The translations under genes and the position numbers were made by a program. Positions 1 through 8,771 of a stretch of DNA of 64,000 nt are shown here, piece after piece (positions within the stretch are counted from its first letter, which is position 1; the number at the start of each line of letters is the position of its first letter). The DNA is from Pleomorphomonas koreensis DSM 23070 (GTDB lineage Bacteria; Pseudomonadota; Alphaproteobacteria; Rhizobiales; Pleomorphomonadaceae): the NCBI RefSeq assembly GCF_000425185.1, contig NZ_AULH01000001.1, positions 124,001 to 188,000 of the forward strand. Direction: 5' to 3'. A model generated the notes under the pieces. That model ran no database searches and was not told the origin of the DNA. It saw only the letters and a program-made list of their open reading frames with translations.

Positions 1-1320
1 GTTGGAGCCGGCGTGCTGGGCGGAGAGGCGGATCACCCCCTCGGCCGGTTTGCCGGCGGCAAGGCGCGCCGCGGTGTCCTCGATGCCGTGATCGACGGCA
101 TTGCGGATCATGTGGGTGAGCGGATCGGCCAGTTCCTCGATCACCGTCTTGTCGACCTCGGTCTGCTCGCCGGCCATCTCGAGGCGCACCTCCTTGCCGG
201 TCTTGTGACTGACGTCGCGGACGAGGCGCGGCATGCGCGAGAACACCGACTTCAGCGGCTGCATGCGGATGGCCATCACGCATTCCTGCAATTCGCGCGT
301 CAGGCCGGCCAGATGCTCGAAGCCCTGGAGGCCGGCCGAGTCGTCGCGGTCGTGGCTTTCGACGAACTGCTGGGCCAGCATGGCCTGAGCGATCACCAGC
401 TCGCCGACCATGTTGACGAGCCGGTCGACGCGGGCGAGGTCGACGCGGATCGACGACATGGCGGCCGACTTGCCGGCCGTTGCGCCCGAGGTCCGGGCCG
501 CGGCGGCCGGTGCCGGCGTCGGCGTGGCGCGGGCAGCCGGCGCGGCCGGCGTCACGGCCGCAGCCTCGGCCTGGACGGCTGGCGTGGCAGCGATCTCCTC
601 GATGGTCAGCTCGCATTCGTCGTCGACGAACTCGAACACCTCGGCGACAGTGGCCGGCCGGCACTCGGCGCGGAGCGTCATGGTCCAGCTCAGATAGGCG
701 TCGTCGACGTTGAGCGCCTCGAAGGACGGCAGGCGCGTGAGGTCGCAGTCGACCGTCAGCGTGCCGAGCGCCTTCAGCTCGCGGATCAGGTAGAGCGGCT
801 CGTTGGCGTGGCGGAACAGCTCGGCGTTCGGCCGGAAGACGATGCGGTAGATCCGCTCGGCCGGCGCCTCTGGCGCCTCCGCTGCCGCTCGGGCGGCCGG
901 CCTCGCCGGTCCGTCGCCGTCGAGCAGGGCGGCCAGCTCCTCGGCGACGTCGGCGCCGAAGTCGTCGGCCGGGCTCTCGCCCTGGCGGGCGAGGTCGACC
1001 AGCGCCGAGAACACGTCGGCGGCGGCGACCAGGGCGGCCAGCGTGCGCTCGTCGAGTTCGGCCTTGCCGTCGCGCAGCCGGTCGAGCAGCGCCTCGAAGC
1101 GGTGGGCGAAGCCGACCAGCACGCTGTAGCCGAAGGCGCCGGCACCGGCCTTCACCGAGTGGACGGCGCGGAAGATGGCATTGAGGCTCTCGATGTCACC
1201 GGAGAAGGCGGCGAGGGCGCCGAGGCGCTCCTCGAGGTCGGCCAGGAGTTCCGTGCATTCCTCGAAAAAGGTCTTGCGGAACTGGGCCAGCTCGTCGGAG
1301 CCGAAAGTCGGAGTGGGCAT
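1..1320 (-). CDS. cheA: Chemotaxis histidine kinase CheA (partial, C-terminus beyond window)
   Basis: Central kinase of the chemotaxis array: autophosphorylates on a histidine and passes the phosphate to CheY/CheB. The first 440 codons are present and run off the window edge without a stop. The N-terminal HPt domain carries the phospho-acceptor motif HSVKAGAGAFG (His about residue 54). An acidic/alanine-rich linker and a CheY-binding-like region follow, then the dimerisation helices (SSIRVDLARVDRLVNMVGEL, near residue 300), and finally the N-box of the ATPase domain (IRNAVDHGIED). The G-boxes and the CheW-like domain lie outside. It starts 13 bases after the cheY stop, so the STAS gene, cheY and cheA look like one operon, the order known from rhizobial che operons. 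Confidence 0.95.
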   Translation of the reverse strand, partial: MPTPTFGSDELAQFRKTFFEECTELLADLEERLGALAAFSGDIESLNAIFRAVHSVKAGAGAFGYSVLVGFAHRFEALLDRLRDGKAELDERTLAALVAAADVFSALVDLARQGESPADDFGADVAEELAALLDGDGPARPAARAAAEAPEAPAERIYRIVFRPNAELFRHANEPLYLIRELKALGTLTVDCDLTRLPSFEALNVDDAYLSWTMTLRAECRPATVAEVFEFVDDECELTIEEIAATPAVQAEAAAVTPAAPAARATPTPAPAAAARTSGATAGKSAAMSSIRVDLARVDRLVNMVGELVIAQAMLAQQFVESHDRDDSAGLQGFEHLAGLTRELQECVMAIRMQPLKSVFSRMPRLVRDVSHKTGKEVRLEMAGEQTEVDKTVIEELADPLTHMIRNAVDHGIEDTAARLAAGKPAEGVIRLSAQHAGSN

Positions 1321-1333
1321 GGTGGCCATCCGT

Positions 1334-1702
1334 TCAGGCGGGGCAGACCTTGTTGACGACGGAGAGCAGCTTCTCCGGCGCGAAGGGCTTGACGATCCAG
1401 CCGGTGGCGCCGGCCGCCTTGCCGCCGGCCTTCTTGTCGTCGCCCGATTCGGTGGTCAGGATCAGGATCGGCGTCGACATGTGGCCGCCGGAGGCGCGCA
1501 GGCGCTTGACCAGCGTCACGCCGTCCATGTTGGGCATGTTGATGTCGGTGATGATCAGGTCGACGCGCGTGGTGGCCAGCAGGCCGAGCGCCTTCAGCCC
1601 GTCCTCGGCTTCCAGAACCTCGAAGCCGGCCCCCTTCAGCGTGTAGGAGACCATGTCCCGCATGGTCTTGGAATCGTCAACCGTAAGTATCTTTCTCTTC
1701 AT
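1334..1702 (-). CDS. cheY: Single-domain response regulator CheY
   Basis: A 122-residue stand-alone receiver domain that carries the chemotaxis signal from CheA to the flagellar motor, or serves as a phosphate sink. The acidic pocket is Asp9-Asp10 (TVDDS), the phospho-acceptor is Asp53 (IITDINMPNMDG), the conserved switch threonine is Thr83/84 (LILTTES) and the conserved lysine is Lys105 (IVKPFAP). There is no output domain. It overlaps the upstream STAS gene by 26 bases and is followed 13 bases later by cheA. Alphaproteobacteria often have two CheY proteins; which one this is cannot be told from the sequence, although a position directly before cheA fits the CheY1 type. Confidence 0.95.
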   Translation of the reverse strand: MKRKILTVDDSKTMRDMVSYTLKGAGFEVLEAEDGLKALGLLATTRVDLIITDINMPNMDGVTLVKRLRASGGHMSTPILILTTESGDDKKAGGKAAGATGWIVKPFAPEKLLSVVNKVCPA

Positions 1703-2000
1703 GTCGGAGGCTCCGGGCGTCGAGTTCGGTCAGAAGGCCGAGGTCGGCATAGGCGTCGCGAAGGGGGGGCGTGGCGTGCACGATCGCGAGCCGGCCGCCG
1801 TTCATGTCGAGCGCGCGGGCGGTTGCAAGAAGAAGCTGGACGGCCTGGGTGCCGAGGCGTTCGACGGCCGCGGCATTCAGCGTCAGAAGAGTGTTTTCGG
1901 CGATGAAGGGTTCGATGCGCCCGTAGAGGTCGCGAACGGCCGCGGCGTCGAGAACGGCTGGCAGATCATAGGAAATCTCGCGGTGTTCGAGCTGCGACAA
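1677..2000 (-). CDS. STAS-domain protein at head of chemotaxis operon
   Basis: A 107-residue protein whose pattern fits a STAS fold (anti-sigma-factor-antagonist type): an N-terminal strand with LPAVLDAAAVRDLYGRI, the central LTLNAAAVERLGTQAVQLLL segment and a C-terminal AYADLGLLTEL helix. In classical STAS proteins a phosphorylatable Ser/Thr sits in a D-S-x-G context; here that place reads ERLGTQ, so phospho-switching is doubtful. Its position before cheY and cheA is like that of CheS of Sinorhizobium meliloti, which binds CheA and speeds CheY1 dephosphorylation; a similar role is inference from position and size. Its 3' end overlaps cheY by 26 bases, suggesting translational coupling. Confidence 0.75.
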   Translation of the reverse strand: MSQLEHREISYDLPAVLDAAAVRDLYGRIEPFIAENTLLTLNAAAVERLGTQAVQLLLATARALDMNGGRLAIVHATPPLRDAYADLGLLTELDARSLRHEEKDTYG

Positions 2001-2505
2001 TTTGGAATCTCTACAATCTACGGGCGGTAGCTTTCATCTTCCCGCCTTCACGTGGCAGGTAATACACGCACGGATTGGTTACCGAAAACTGAAGTGGATT
2101 TTCGCGACTGTTATTCATTCGATTATATAGGTAAACTTTGGTATCGGTTTCCCGAGTCTTCCCTGTCAATTCATGAAAGCAATTGTCATGGACAAAAAGT
2201 CATTCCAATCGAATATGTTAGGTGAAAACTGACAAGGGTGCCGACAAGGCCGCGCGAATAGAGTCTTGAAATGAATCGGGGTTTTCATCCGCGCCCGTCG
2301 ACGGTGAAAAACGGCCGAGACTCGCCTGCCGATACTGGTGCGGTCATTTCAATTTAGGATAGAATATGCCCTATAAGTATTTTGCGGTATGTGGATGACG
2401 GCGGCACGGTCGCGCCGATGCTCGGGGGAAAAGGCGCGACTCAGCCCTTGCGGCCGCCGGGCGGAAGACGCATTGCTCTGAAACCTGCCCGGAAACGACT
2501 GCAAC
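2001..2505. other. A+T-rich intergenic region between che operon and cbiB
   Basis: This 505-base stretch between divergent genes has clearly lower G+C than its surroundings, especially about 2040-2390. No coding frame in it looks real. It must hold the promoters for the leftward chemotaxis operon and probably for cbiB. A 9-base sequence, GAAAACTGA, occurs twice (about 2083 and 2224). I looked for the conserved elements of a cobalamin riboswitch ahead of cbiB and did not find them. Confidence 0.6.
2122..2127 (-). promoter_or_regulatory. Possible -10 element for the chemotaxis operon
   Basis: On the minus strand the sequence reads TATAAT within the A+T-rich region, about 120 bases before the STAS gene start. 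No convincing -35 hexamer lies 16-18 bases upstream, so this is only a candidate. Confidence 0.25.
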
Positions 2506-3498
2506 ATGGCGCCGCTCGAATTCCTTCCCATCGCCCTCCTGGCCCTCGGCTTCGAGGCCTTGGCCGGCTATCCGGATCTCCTGTTCCGGCGGATCGGCCA
2601 TCCGGTCACCTGGATGGGCGCGCTGATCGGCCTACTCGACCGCACGCTCAACCGCGACGACCTCGACGACGAACGCCGCAGGATGAACGGCGTGCTGGCT
2701 GCCGTGATCAATGTGCTCGTCAGCATTGCCGCCGCCACGTTGCTGGCGGCGCTGTTCGGCCTCGCCGGCCCGATCGCCGGCCTCGGCCTCGCCGCCATCG
2801 CCGGTTCGACGCTCCTCGCCGCCCGCAGCCTGCACGTCCACGTCGCCGCCGTCGCCGACGGCATGCGGCACGGCGGCCTTGCCGAGGGGCGGATGGCGGT
2901 GTCGCGCATCGTCGGCCGCAACCCCGAGCATCTCGACGCGGCCGGCGTCTGCCGTGCCGCCATCGAGAGTCTGGCCGAGAGCTTTTCCGACGGCGTGACG
3001 GCGCCGCTGTTCTGGATGGCGCTGTTCGGCCTGCCGGGCGCCGCCGCCTACAAGGCGATCAACACCGCCGATTCGATGATCGGCCACAAGACGCCGCGCC
3101 ATCTCGCCTTCGGCTGGGCGTCGGCGCGGCTCGACGACCTCGTCAACCTGCCGGCCTCGCGCCTCACCGCCTGGGGAATCGTGCTGGCGGCGCTGGCCGA
3201 CGACGGCGCCTCGGCCGCCGCCGCCCTCCGGGCGATCGACCGCGATGCCCGCCGCCACAAGTCGCCCAACGCCGGCTGGCCGGAGGCGGCGATGGCCGGC
3301 GCCCTCGGCCTGCGCCTCAACGGTCCCAAGATCTACGGCGATACCCGCGTCGACGACGCCTGGATGGGCGACGGCCGCGCCGAGGTCAACGCCTACGACA
3401 TCGATCGGGCGCTGCGCCTCTACCGGCGGGCGGTGCTGCTGATCGCCGCCGTGCTGGGCCTCGTCTGGCTCGGCCTGGTCATCCTCGTCTACGGCTGA
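2506..3498 (+). CDS. cbiB: Adenosylcobinamide-phosphate synthase CbiB/CobD
   Basis: Membrane enzyme of cobalamin synthesis that attaches the aminopropanol (phosphate) arm to adenosylcobyric acid. The 330 residues include several hydrophobic segments (residues 64-100 and the C-terminal 305-328), the family blocks [13 protein letters not shown] and [20 protein letters not shown] followed by [12 protein letters not shown], and [20 protein letters not shown] near residue 245. Length matches the family. It is convergent with cobQ and the two reading frames overlap by 20 bases at their 3' ends. In alphaproteobacteria of the aerobic pathway this gene is usually called cobD; cbiB avoids confusion with the Salmonella CobD. 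Confidence 0.93.
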   Translation: MAPLEFLPIALLALGFEALAGYPDLLFRRIGHPVTWMGALIGLLDRTLNRDDLDDERRRMNGVLAAVINVLVSIAAATLLAALFGLAGPIAGLGLAAIAGSTLLAARSLHVHVAAVADGMRHGGLAEGRMAVSRIVGRNPEHLDAAGVCRAAIESLAESFSDGVTAPLFWMALFGLPGAAAYKAINTADSMIGHKTPRHLAFGWASARLDDLVNLPASRLTAWGIVLAALADDGASAAAALRAIDRDARRHKSPNAGWPEAAMAGALGLRLNGPKIYGDTRVDDAWMGDGRAEVNAYDIDRALRLYRRAVLLIAAVLGLVWLGLVILVYG

Positions 3499-4948
3499 GG
3501 TCGAGGAGGCCGTCGGCGTCGAGATGGGTGGTGAGGTGCCCGGCGAGGCCGTCGAGCACCCGTTCGATCTCCGCTTCGTAGGCGAGGGGCGAGGCGTCGG
3601 CGCCGATCCAGGCGAGGAGCCGCGTCCGCTGCCGGTCGTCGGCGAACAGGCCGTGGCAGTAGCTGCCGACGATGGCGCCGTCCGGCGAGGTCGCTCCCTC
3701 TTCGCTGCCATCGGCGAGGCGGGCGAACGGCCTTCCGCGGTCGGGTCCGCCGGTGGCGCCGACGTGCATCTCGTAGCCGGCAAAGGGTGTGCCATCGGGC
3801 AATGAAACGCCGGTCACCGGCTGGAGACGCTTGTCGCCGGCCATCACCGTCTCGACGTCGAGGAGGCCGAGGCCGTCGACCATCGCGACGTCGCTTTCGA
3901 GCCGCTCGGGGTCGCCGAGCGTCCGGCCGAGCATCTGGTAGCCACCGCACAGGCCAAGCACCTTGCCGCCGCGTCGGGCGTGCGCCTTGATGTCGATATC
4001 CCAGCCCTCGGCCTTGAGCGCCAGGAGATCGGGAATGGTCGCCTTCGAGCCGGGCAGCAGCACCAGGTCGGCGTCGGGCAGCGGCCGGCCGGCTTCCGCG
4101 AGGATCACCTCGACGCCAGTCTCCTGCCGCAGCGGATCGAGGTCGTCGAAATTGGCGATGCGCGGCAGCACCGGCACGACGATGCGCTTGCGGCCGGCGG
4201 TGCCTCGCGTGTCATGCCGGCTCCTGAGGCCGAGGCCGTCCTCGGCCGGCAGGCGGGCGGCGTCGGGGAAGTGCGGCACCACGCCGAACGACCGCCAGCC
4301 GGTGCGGCGGCCGATCTCGGCGAGGCCGGCGTCGAACAGGCTGACGTCGCCGCGGAAGCGGTTGATCAGGTAGCCGGCGATCAGCGCCGCGTCCTCCTCC
4401 GGCATCACCGCGCGGGTGCCGACCAGGCTGGCGATCACTCCGCCGCGGTCGATGTCGCCGATCAGCACCACCGGCGTTTGGGTGGCGCGGGCAAAGCCCA
4501 TGTTGGCGATATCGCCGGCCCGGAGGTTGACCTCGGCCGGCGAGCCGGCACCCTCGATGAGGATGAGGTCGGCGTCGTCCGACAGGCGACCGAAGCTGTC
4601 GAGCACCGCCGGCATCAGCGTCGGCTTCATCGCCTGATAGTCGCGCGCCTTGGCATTGCCGACGACGCGGCCCTGCACCACCACCTGCGAGCCGATCTCC
4701 GACTGCGGCTTGAGGAGCACCGGGTTCATGTGAACGGATGGAGCCACGCCGGCGGCCCGCGCCTGCAACGCCTGCGCCCGGCCGATCTCGCCGCCGTCGG
4801 CGGTCACCGCCGCGTTGTTCGACATGTTCTGCGGCTTGAAGGGCCGCACCCGGAGGCCGCGCCGGGCGTAAAGCCGGCAGAGGCCGGCGACGATCAGCGA
4901 CTTGCCGACGTCCGAACCCGTCCCCTGGAACATCAGCCGGCAAACCAT
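3479..4948 (-). CDS. cobQ: Cobyric acid synthase CobQ/CbiP
   Basis: Glutamine-dependent amidase that amidates four side chains of adenosylcobyrinic acid a,c-diamide. The N-terminal dethiobiotin-synthetase-like ATPase has the modified P-loop [11 protein letters not shown] (residues 8-18) and the block [10 protein letters not shown]. The C-terminal class-I glutamine amidotransferase domain has the nucleophile region [12 protein letters not shown] with the catalytic Cys, and the histidine motif GSYCHGLF. 489 residues is normal. Its ATG shares one base with the cobO stop (TGATG), so the two are translationally coupled. The 3' end runs 20 bases into the convergent cbiB. Confidence 0.96.
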   Translation of the reverse strand: MVCRLMFQGTGSDVGKSLIVAGLCRLYARRGLRVRPFKPQNMSNNAAVTADGGEIGRAQALQARAAGVAPSVHMNPVLLKPQSEIGSQVVVQGRVVGNAKARDYQAMKPTLMPAVLDSFGRLSDDADLILIEGAGSPAEVNLRAGDIANMGFARATQTPVVLIGDIDRGGVIASLVGTRAVMPEEDAALIAGYLINRFRGDVSLFDAGLAEIGRRTGWRSFGVVPHFPDAARLPAEDGLGLRSRHDTRGTAGRKRIVVPVLPRIANFDDLDPLRQETGVEVILAEAGRPLPDADLVLLPGSKATIPDLLALKAEGWDIDIKAHARRGGKVLGLCGGYQMLGRTLGDPERLESDVAMVDGLGLLDVETVMAGDKRLQPVTGVSLPDGTPFAGYEMHVGATGGPDRGRPFARLADGSEEGATSPDGAIVGSYCHGLFADDRQRTRLLAWIGADASPLAYEAEIERVLDGLAGHLTTHLDADGLLDLSRRRG

Positions 4949-5553
4949 CAGAACTCGATTCCCGCCTGCGCCTTCACGCCGGCGGCGAAATGGTGCTTCA
5001 CCGCCGTCATCTCGGTGACGCAGTCGGCCGCCGCGATCAGCTCCGGCTTGGCGTTGCGGCCGGTGACGACGACGGTAAGGTCGGGCCGCCGTGCCTTGAG
5101 CGTCGCCACCACGTCCGCAAGCGGCAGATGCTCGTAGCGCAGCGCGATGTTCAGTTCGTCGAGCACCAGCAGGCGGATGGCCGGATCGTCCATCAGCTGG
5201 CGCGCCTTGCCCCAGGCGGCCTCGGCGGCGGCGATGTCGCGCGCCCGGTCCTGCGTCTCCCAGGTGAAGCCCTCGCCGAGCGTGTGCCAGGAGACGCCGG
5301 GGAGGCCCTCCAGTACCTTGCTCTCGCCGCTCTCCCAGCCGCCCTTGCCGAACTGCACGACGCCGACCTTCCAGCCGTGGCCGAGGGCGCGGACGGCCAG
5401 ACCGAAGGCGGCCGTCGACTTGCCCTTGCCGGGGCCGGTGTTGACGATGAGGAGGCCCTTGTCGGCAATCGTCTTCGACGCCACCTCGGCGTCCTGCACC
5501 GCCTTGCGCTTCTGCATCTTCAGGCGATGGCGTTCGGCGTCCGCGTCGGTCAT
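4948..5553 (-). CDS. cobO: Cob(I)yrinic acid a,c-diamide adenosyltransferase CobO/BtuR
   Basis: Transfers the 5'-deoxyadenosyl group from ATP to the corrinoid cobalt, in synthesis and salvage of coenzyme B12. 201 residues of the CobA/CobO/BtuR family. The unusual P-loop [14 protein letters not shown] lies at residues 38-51; [25 protein letters not shown] and [17 protein letters not shown] are family blocks. A good ribosome site (GAGGAGG on the minus strand) precedes the ATG by about 8 bases. It is the first of the cobO-cobQ pair and lies 18 bases after polA on the same strand, so read-through from polA is possible. Confidence 0.95.
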   Translation of the reverse strand: MTDADAERHRLKMQKRKAVQDAEVASKTIADKGLLIVNTGPGKGKSTAAFGLAVRALGHGWKVGVVQFGKGGWESGESKVLEGLPGVSWHTLGEGFTWETQDRARDIAAAEAAWGKARQLMDDPAIRLLVLDELNIALRYEHLPLADVVATLKARRPDLTVVVTGRNAKPELIAAADCVTEMTAVKHHFAAGVKAQAGIEF

Positions 5554-5571
5554 GCCGCTTCCCTCCTCAAG

Positions 5572-8500
5572 TCAGTGCGCCTCGTCCCAGTTCTGCGCCG
5601 CCCGGGCGTCGACCACCAGCGGCACGGCCAGCCGCACCGCCGGCTCGGCGGCGCCCTCCATGACGGTGCGCACCACCGGCAGCGTCGCCTCCACCTCGTG
5701 GTCGGGCACCTCGAAGATCAGTTCGTCGTGCACCTGGAGCAGCATCAGCGCCGAGAGCCCGGCCGCGTCGAGCGCCGCTTCCATGCGCGCCATGGCGCGG
5801 CGGATGATGTCGGCGGCCGAGCCCTGGATCGGCGCGTTGATCGCCGCCCGCTCCATGAAGGCGCGCATCGACGCGTTGGGCGAGGCGATGTCCGGATAGT
5901 GCGCCTTGCGGCCGAAGATGGTGGTGACGTAGCCGTGCTCGCGTGCCTGCCGCTTGGTCGCCTCCATGTAGTCGCGAATGCCGGGGAAGCGCTGGAAGTA
6001 GCGCTTGATGTAGTCGGCCGCCTCCTCGCGCGGGATCGACAGCTGGTTGGCGAGCCCGAAGGCCGAGATGCCGTAGATGATGCCGAAGTTGATCGCCTTG
6101 GCGCGGCGGCGGATCATCGGGTCCATGCCGATGACCGGCACGCCGAACATCTCCGACGCCGTCATGGCGTGGATGTCGATGCCCTCGGCGAAGGCGTTCT
6201 TCAGCGCCGGGATGTCGGCGACGTGGGCGAGTACGCGCAGTTCGATCTGGCTGTAGTCGGCCGACACCAGCTTGCGGCCGGCCGGCGCCACGAAGGCGCG
6301 GCGGATCTTGCGGCCCTCCTCGGTGCGGACGGGGATGTTCTGGAGGTTGGGCTCCGACGAGGCGAGGCGGCCGGTGGTGGTGGCGGCCAGCGAATAGCTG
6401 GTGTGGACGCGTTTCGTCTCCGGATGGATGTAGCCGGGCAGCGCATCCGTGTAGGTGGACTTCAGCTTGGCGAGCTGCCGCCAGTCGAGGATGCGGCGCG
6501 GCAATTCGTGTCCGGCGGCGGCGAGGTCTTCCAGCACGTCGGCGCCGGTCGCCCAGGCGCCGGTCTTGGTCTTCTTCGCTCCGTCGAGGCCGAGCTTGCC
6601 GAACAGGATGTCGCCGATCTGCTTGGGACTGCCGATGTTGAAGCTCTCGCCGGCCGCCTCGTGGATGCCGGCCTCCATCGCCGCCATGCCTTGCGCGAAG
6701 TCGCCGGAGAGGCGGCTGAGAATCTGACGGTCGATCGACACGCCGCGCATCTCCATGCGGGCGATGACGTCGATCAGCGGCCGCTCCGCCGTCTCGTAGA
6801 GGGCGGTCATGCTCTCGGCGGCGAGGCGCGGCTTCAGGACATGCCAGAGGCGCAACGTGATGTCGGCGTCCTCGGCGGCGTAGCGGGTGGCGCGGTCGAG
6901 CGACACCTTGTCGAAGGTGATCATGCCCTTGCCCGAGCCGCAGACGTCCTTGAAGGCGATCGGCTTGTGGCCGATCAGCGTCTCGGACAGCTCGTCCATG
7001 CCGTGTCCCATCAGCCCGGCGTCGAGGGCGTAGGACAGCAGCATGGTGTCGTCGCACGGGGCGACGGTGATGCCGAGGCGCTTCAGCACCACCCAGTCGT
7101 ATTTGGCGTTCTGGCCGATCTTCAGCACCGACGGGTCTTCGAGCAGCGGCTTGACGACGCGCACGAAGTCGGCGACGGCGATCTGGCCGGGCACCGGCCC
7201 GCCGCCGAGCAGGTCGCCGTCGCCGGTGACATGGCCCAGCGGAATGTAGCAGGCCCGTCCCGGCACCACGGCGAGCGAGGCGCCGACGATGTCGGCCTGC
7301 ATCGAATCGAGGCCGGAGGTCTCGGTGTCGAAGGCGACGCGGCCGGCCTCGCGGGCCTCCGCCACCCAGGCTTCCAGGCGGGCGAGATCGGTGACCGTCT
7401 CGTAGAGCGCATGGTCGACCGGGATCGCCTGCATCCGCGACAGCGCCTCGGCGGCGCGGGACGCCGGGGTGAAGTCGCTGACGGCCGGCGCGGGCACGGC
7501 CCGTTCGGGCGACGGGGATGCCGCCGATGCGGCGCCGGCGTCCGGCATAGCCGAGGCGAATTCCGGCAGATCGGCCGTCGCCGCGCCGCCCTGACCGGAC
7601 GGGGGCGTCCCGGCTCCCGCTTCTCCCTCCGGCGGCCAGAAGGACACCGGCACCGAGGCCGGCTCCACCTTGGATGAATCGACGCCGGTCGCCTCGGCCG
7701 CCCGCCGGGTGAGGGTGGAAAACTCCATCGCCTTGGCATAGGCGATCAGCCGCTCGCCGATGATCGGCCGCACGCCGAGCAGGTCGATCGGCTCGGTCAC
7801 CGGCACGTCGCGCTTCAGCGTGACGAGGCGATGCGACAGGCGCGCCTGCTCGGCGAAGGCGATCAGGTTCTCCCGCCGCTTCTGCTGCTTGATGCCGGCG
7901 GCGGCGGCGAGCAGGCTTTCGAGGTCGCCGTATTCGAGGACGAGTTGCGCCGCCGTCTTGAGGCCGATGCCCGGCACGCCCGGCACGTTGTCGACCGAGT
8001 CGCCCGACAGCGACTGCACCTCCGCCACCTTGTCGGGCGGCACGCCGAACTTCTCGATCACCTCGGCGGCGCCGATGCGCTTGTCCTTCATGGTGTCGAG
8101 CAGCGCCACGCGCTCGTCAACCAGCTGCATCAGATCCTTGTCGGAGGAGACGATGGTGACGTCGGCGCCCGCCGCCTTGGCCTGTTCGGCGTAGGTGGCG
8201 ATCAGGTCGTCGGCCTCGAAGCCGAGCTGCTCGACGCACGCGACGTTGAAGGCGCGCACCGCCTCGCGGATCAGCCCGAACTGCGGCCTGAGGTCGGCCG
8301 GCGGCTCGGGCCGCTGCGCCTTGTAGGCGGGGTAGATCTCGTTGCGGAAGGTGATCGAGGAGGCGTCGAAGATGACCGCCAGATGCGTCGGCGGCACGCC
8401 AACGGCGGTTTTCTCGGCTTCCCGCAGCAGTCGCCACAGCATGTTGCAGAAGCCGGACACCGCGCCGACCGGCAGGCCGTCCGACTTGCGGGTGAGCGGC

Positions 8501-8613
8501 GGCAGCGCATGGTAGGCGCGGAAGATGTAGCCCGATCCGTCGATCAGGAACACGTGGTCGCCGGCCCTGACCGGACGCGCGACGGGGCTTGTGAGGGAAG
8601 GTGCGTTCGACAT
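5572..8613 (-). CDS. polA: DNA polymerase I
   Basis: Repair and Okazaki-fragment polymerase, 1013 residues from the chosen ATG at 8613 (MSNAPSLTSPVARP). A longer open frame to 8739 exists, but its extra residues are unlike the family. The N-terminal 5'-3' exonuclease spans about 1-290 (FLIDGSGYIFRAYHALPPL, GDSVDNVPGVPGIG). The 3'-5' proofreading domain keeps its acidic motif FDTETSGLD (about residue 428). The polymerase domain has motif A SADYSQIELR (about 784), motif B RRRAKAINFGIIYG and motif C VHDELIF (about 960). Its start is 158 bases from the divergent mesaconyl-CoA hydratase gene. Confidence 0.97.
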   Translation of the reverse strand: MSNAPSLTSPVARPVRAGDHVFLIDGSGYIFRAYHALPPLTRKSDGLPVGAVSGFCNMLWRLLREAEKTAVGVPPTHLAVIFDASSITFRNEIYPAYKAQRPEPPADLRPQFGLIREAVRAFNVACVEQLGFEADDLIATYAEQAKAAGADVTIVSSDKDLMQLVDERVALLDTMKDKRIGAAEVIEKFGVPPDKVAEVQSLSGDSVDNVPGVPGIGLKTAAQLVLEYGDLESLLAAAAGIKQQKRRENLIAFAEQARLSHRLVTLKRDVPVTEPIDLLGVRPIIGERLIAYAKAMEFSTLTRRAAEATGVDSSKVEPASVPVSFWPPEGEAGAGTPPSGQGGAATADLPEFASAMPDAGAASAASPSPERAVPAPAVSDFTPASRAAEALSRMQAIPVDHALYETVTDLARLEAWVAEAREAGRVAFDTETSGLDSMQADIVGASLAVVPGRACYIPLGHVTGDGDLLGGGPVPGQIAVADFVRVVKPLLEDPSVLKIGQNAKYDWVVLKRLGITVAPCDDTMLLSYALDAGLMGHGMDELSETLIGHKPIAFKDVCGSGKGMITFDKVSLDRATRYAAEDADITLRLWHVLKPRLAAESMTALYETAERPLIDVIARMEMRGVSIDRQILSRLSGDFAQGMAAMEAGIHEAAGESFNIGSPKQIGDILFGKLGLDGAKKTKTGAWATGADVLEDLAAAGHELPRRILDWRQLAKLKSTYTDALPGYIHPETKRVHTSYSLAATTTGRLASSEPNLQNIPVRTEEGRKIRRAFVAPAGRKLVSADYSQIELRVLAHVADIPALKNAFAEGIDIHAMTASEMFGVPVIGMDPMIRRRAKAINFGIIYGISAFGLANQLSIPREEAADYIKRYFQRFPGIRDYMEATKRQAREHGYVTTIFGRKAHYPDIASPNASMRAFMERAAINAPIQGSAADIIRRAMARMEAALDAAGLSALMLLQVHDELIFEVPDHEVEATLPVVRTVMEGAAEPAVRLAVPLVVDARAAQNWDEAH

Positions 8614-8771
8614 GGGGCCGACTATGCCCGCCCGCCCGCGGGAAGGGAAGACGCACTGTCGCCGGCCAGCGTCATAGCTGACGCTTTCTGTCCCCCTCCC
8701 GACCATCGGCGGGGATGACACGCAGGCGTTGCGGCGCATGATGGACGGCGATTCGCCGAGCGGAGGCAGCC

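Noticed and set aside
2380-2505. Cobalamin riboswitch before cbiB
   Set aside because: Looked for the conserved GCCACTG-type B12-box and the paired G/C-rich elements; not present in 2001-2505.
2349-2601. Short minus-strand frames overlapping the cbiB start
   Set aside because: They overlap the start of cbiB, have no ribosome site and look composition-driven.
4990-7677. An 895-codon open frame on the plus strand opposite polA and cobO
   Set aside because: It is antisense to two well-supported genes, its translation is rich in Arg, Gly, Ala and His and resembles no family; a high-G+C shadow frame.
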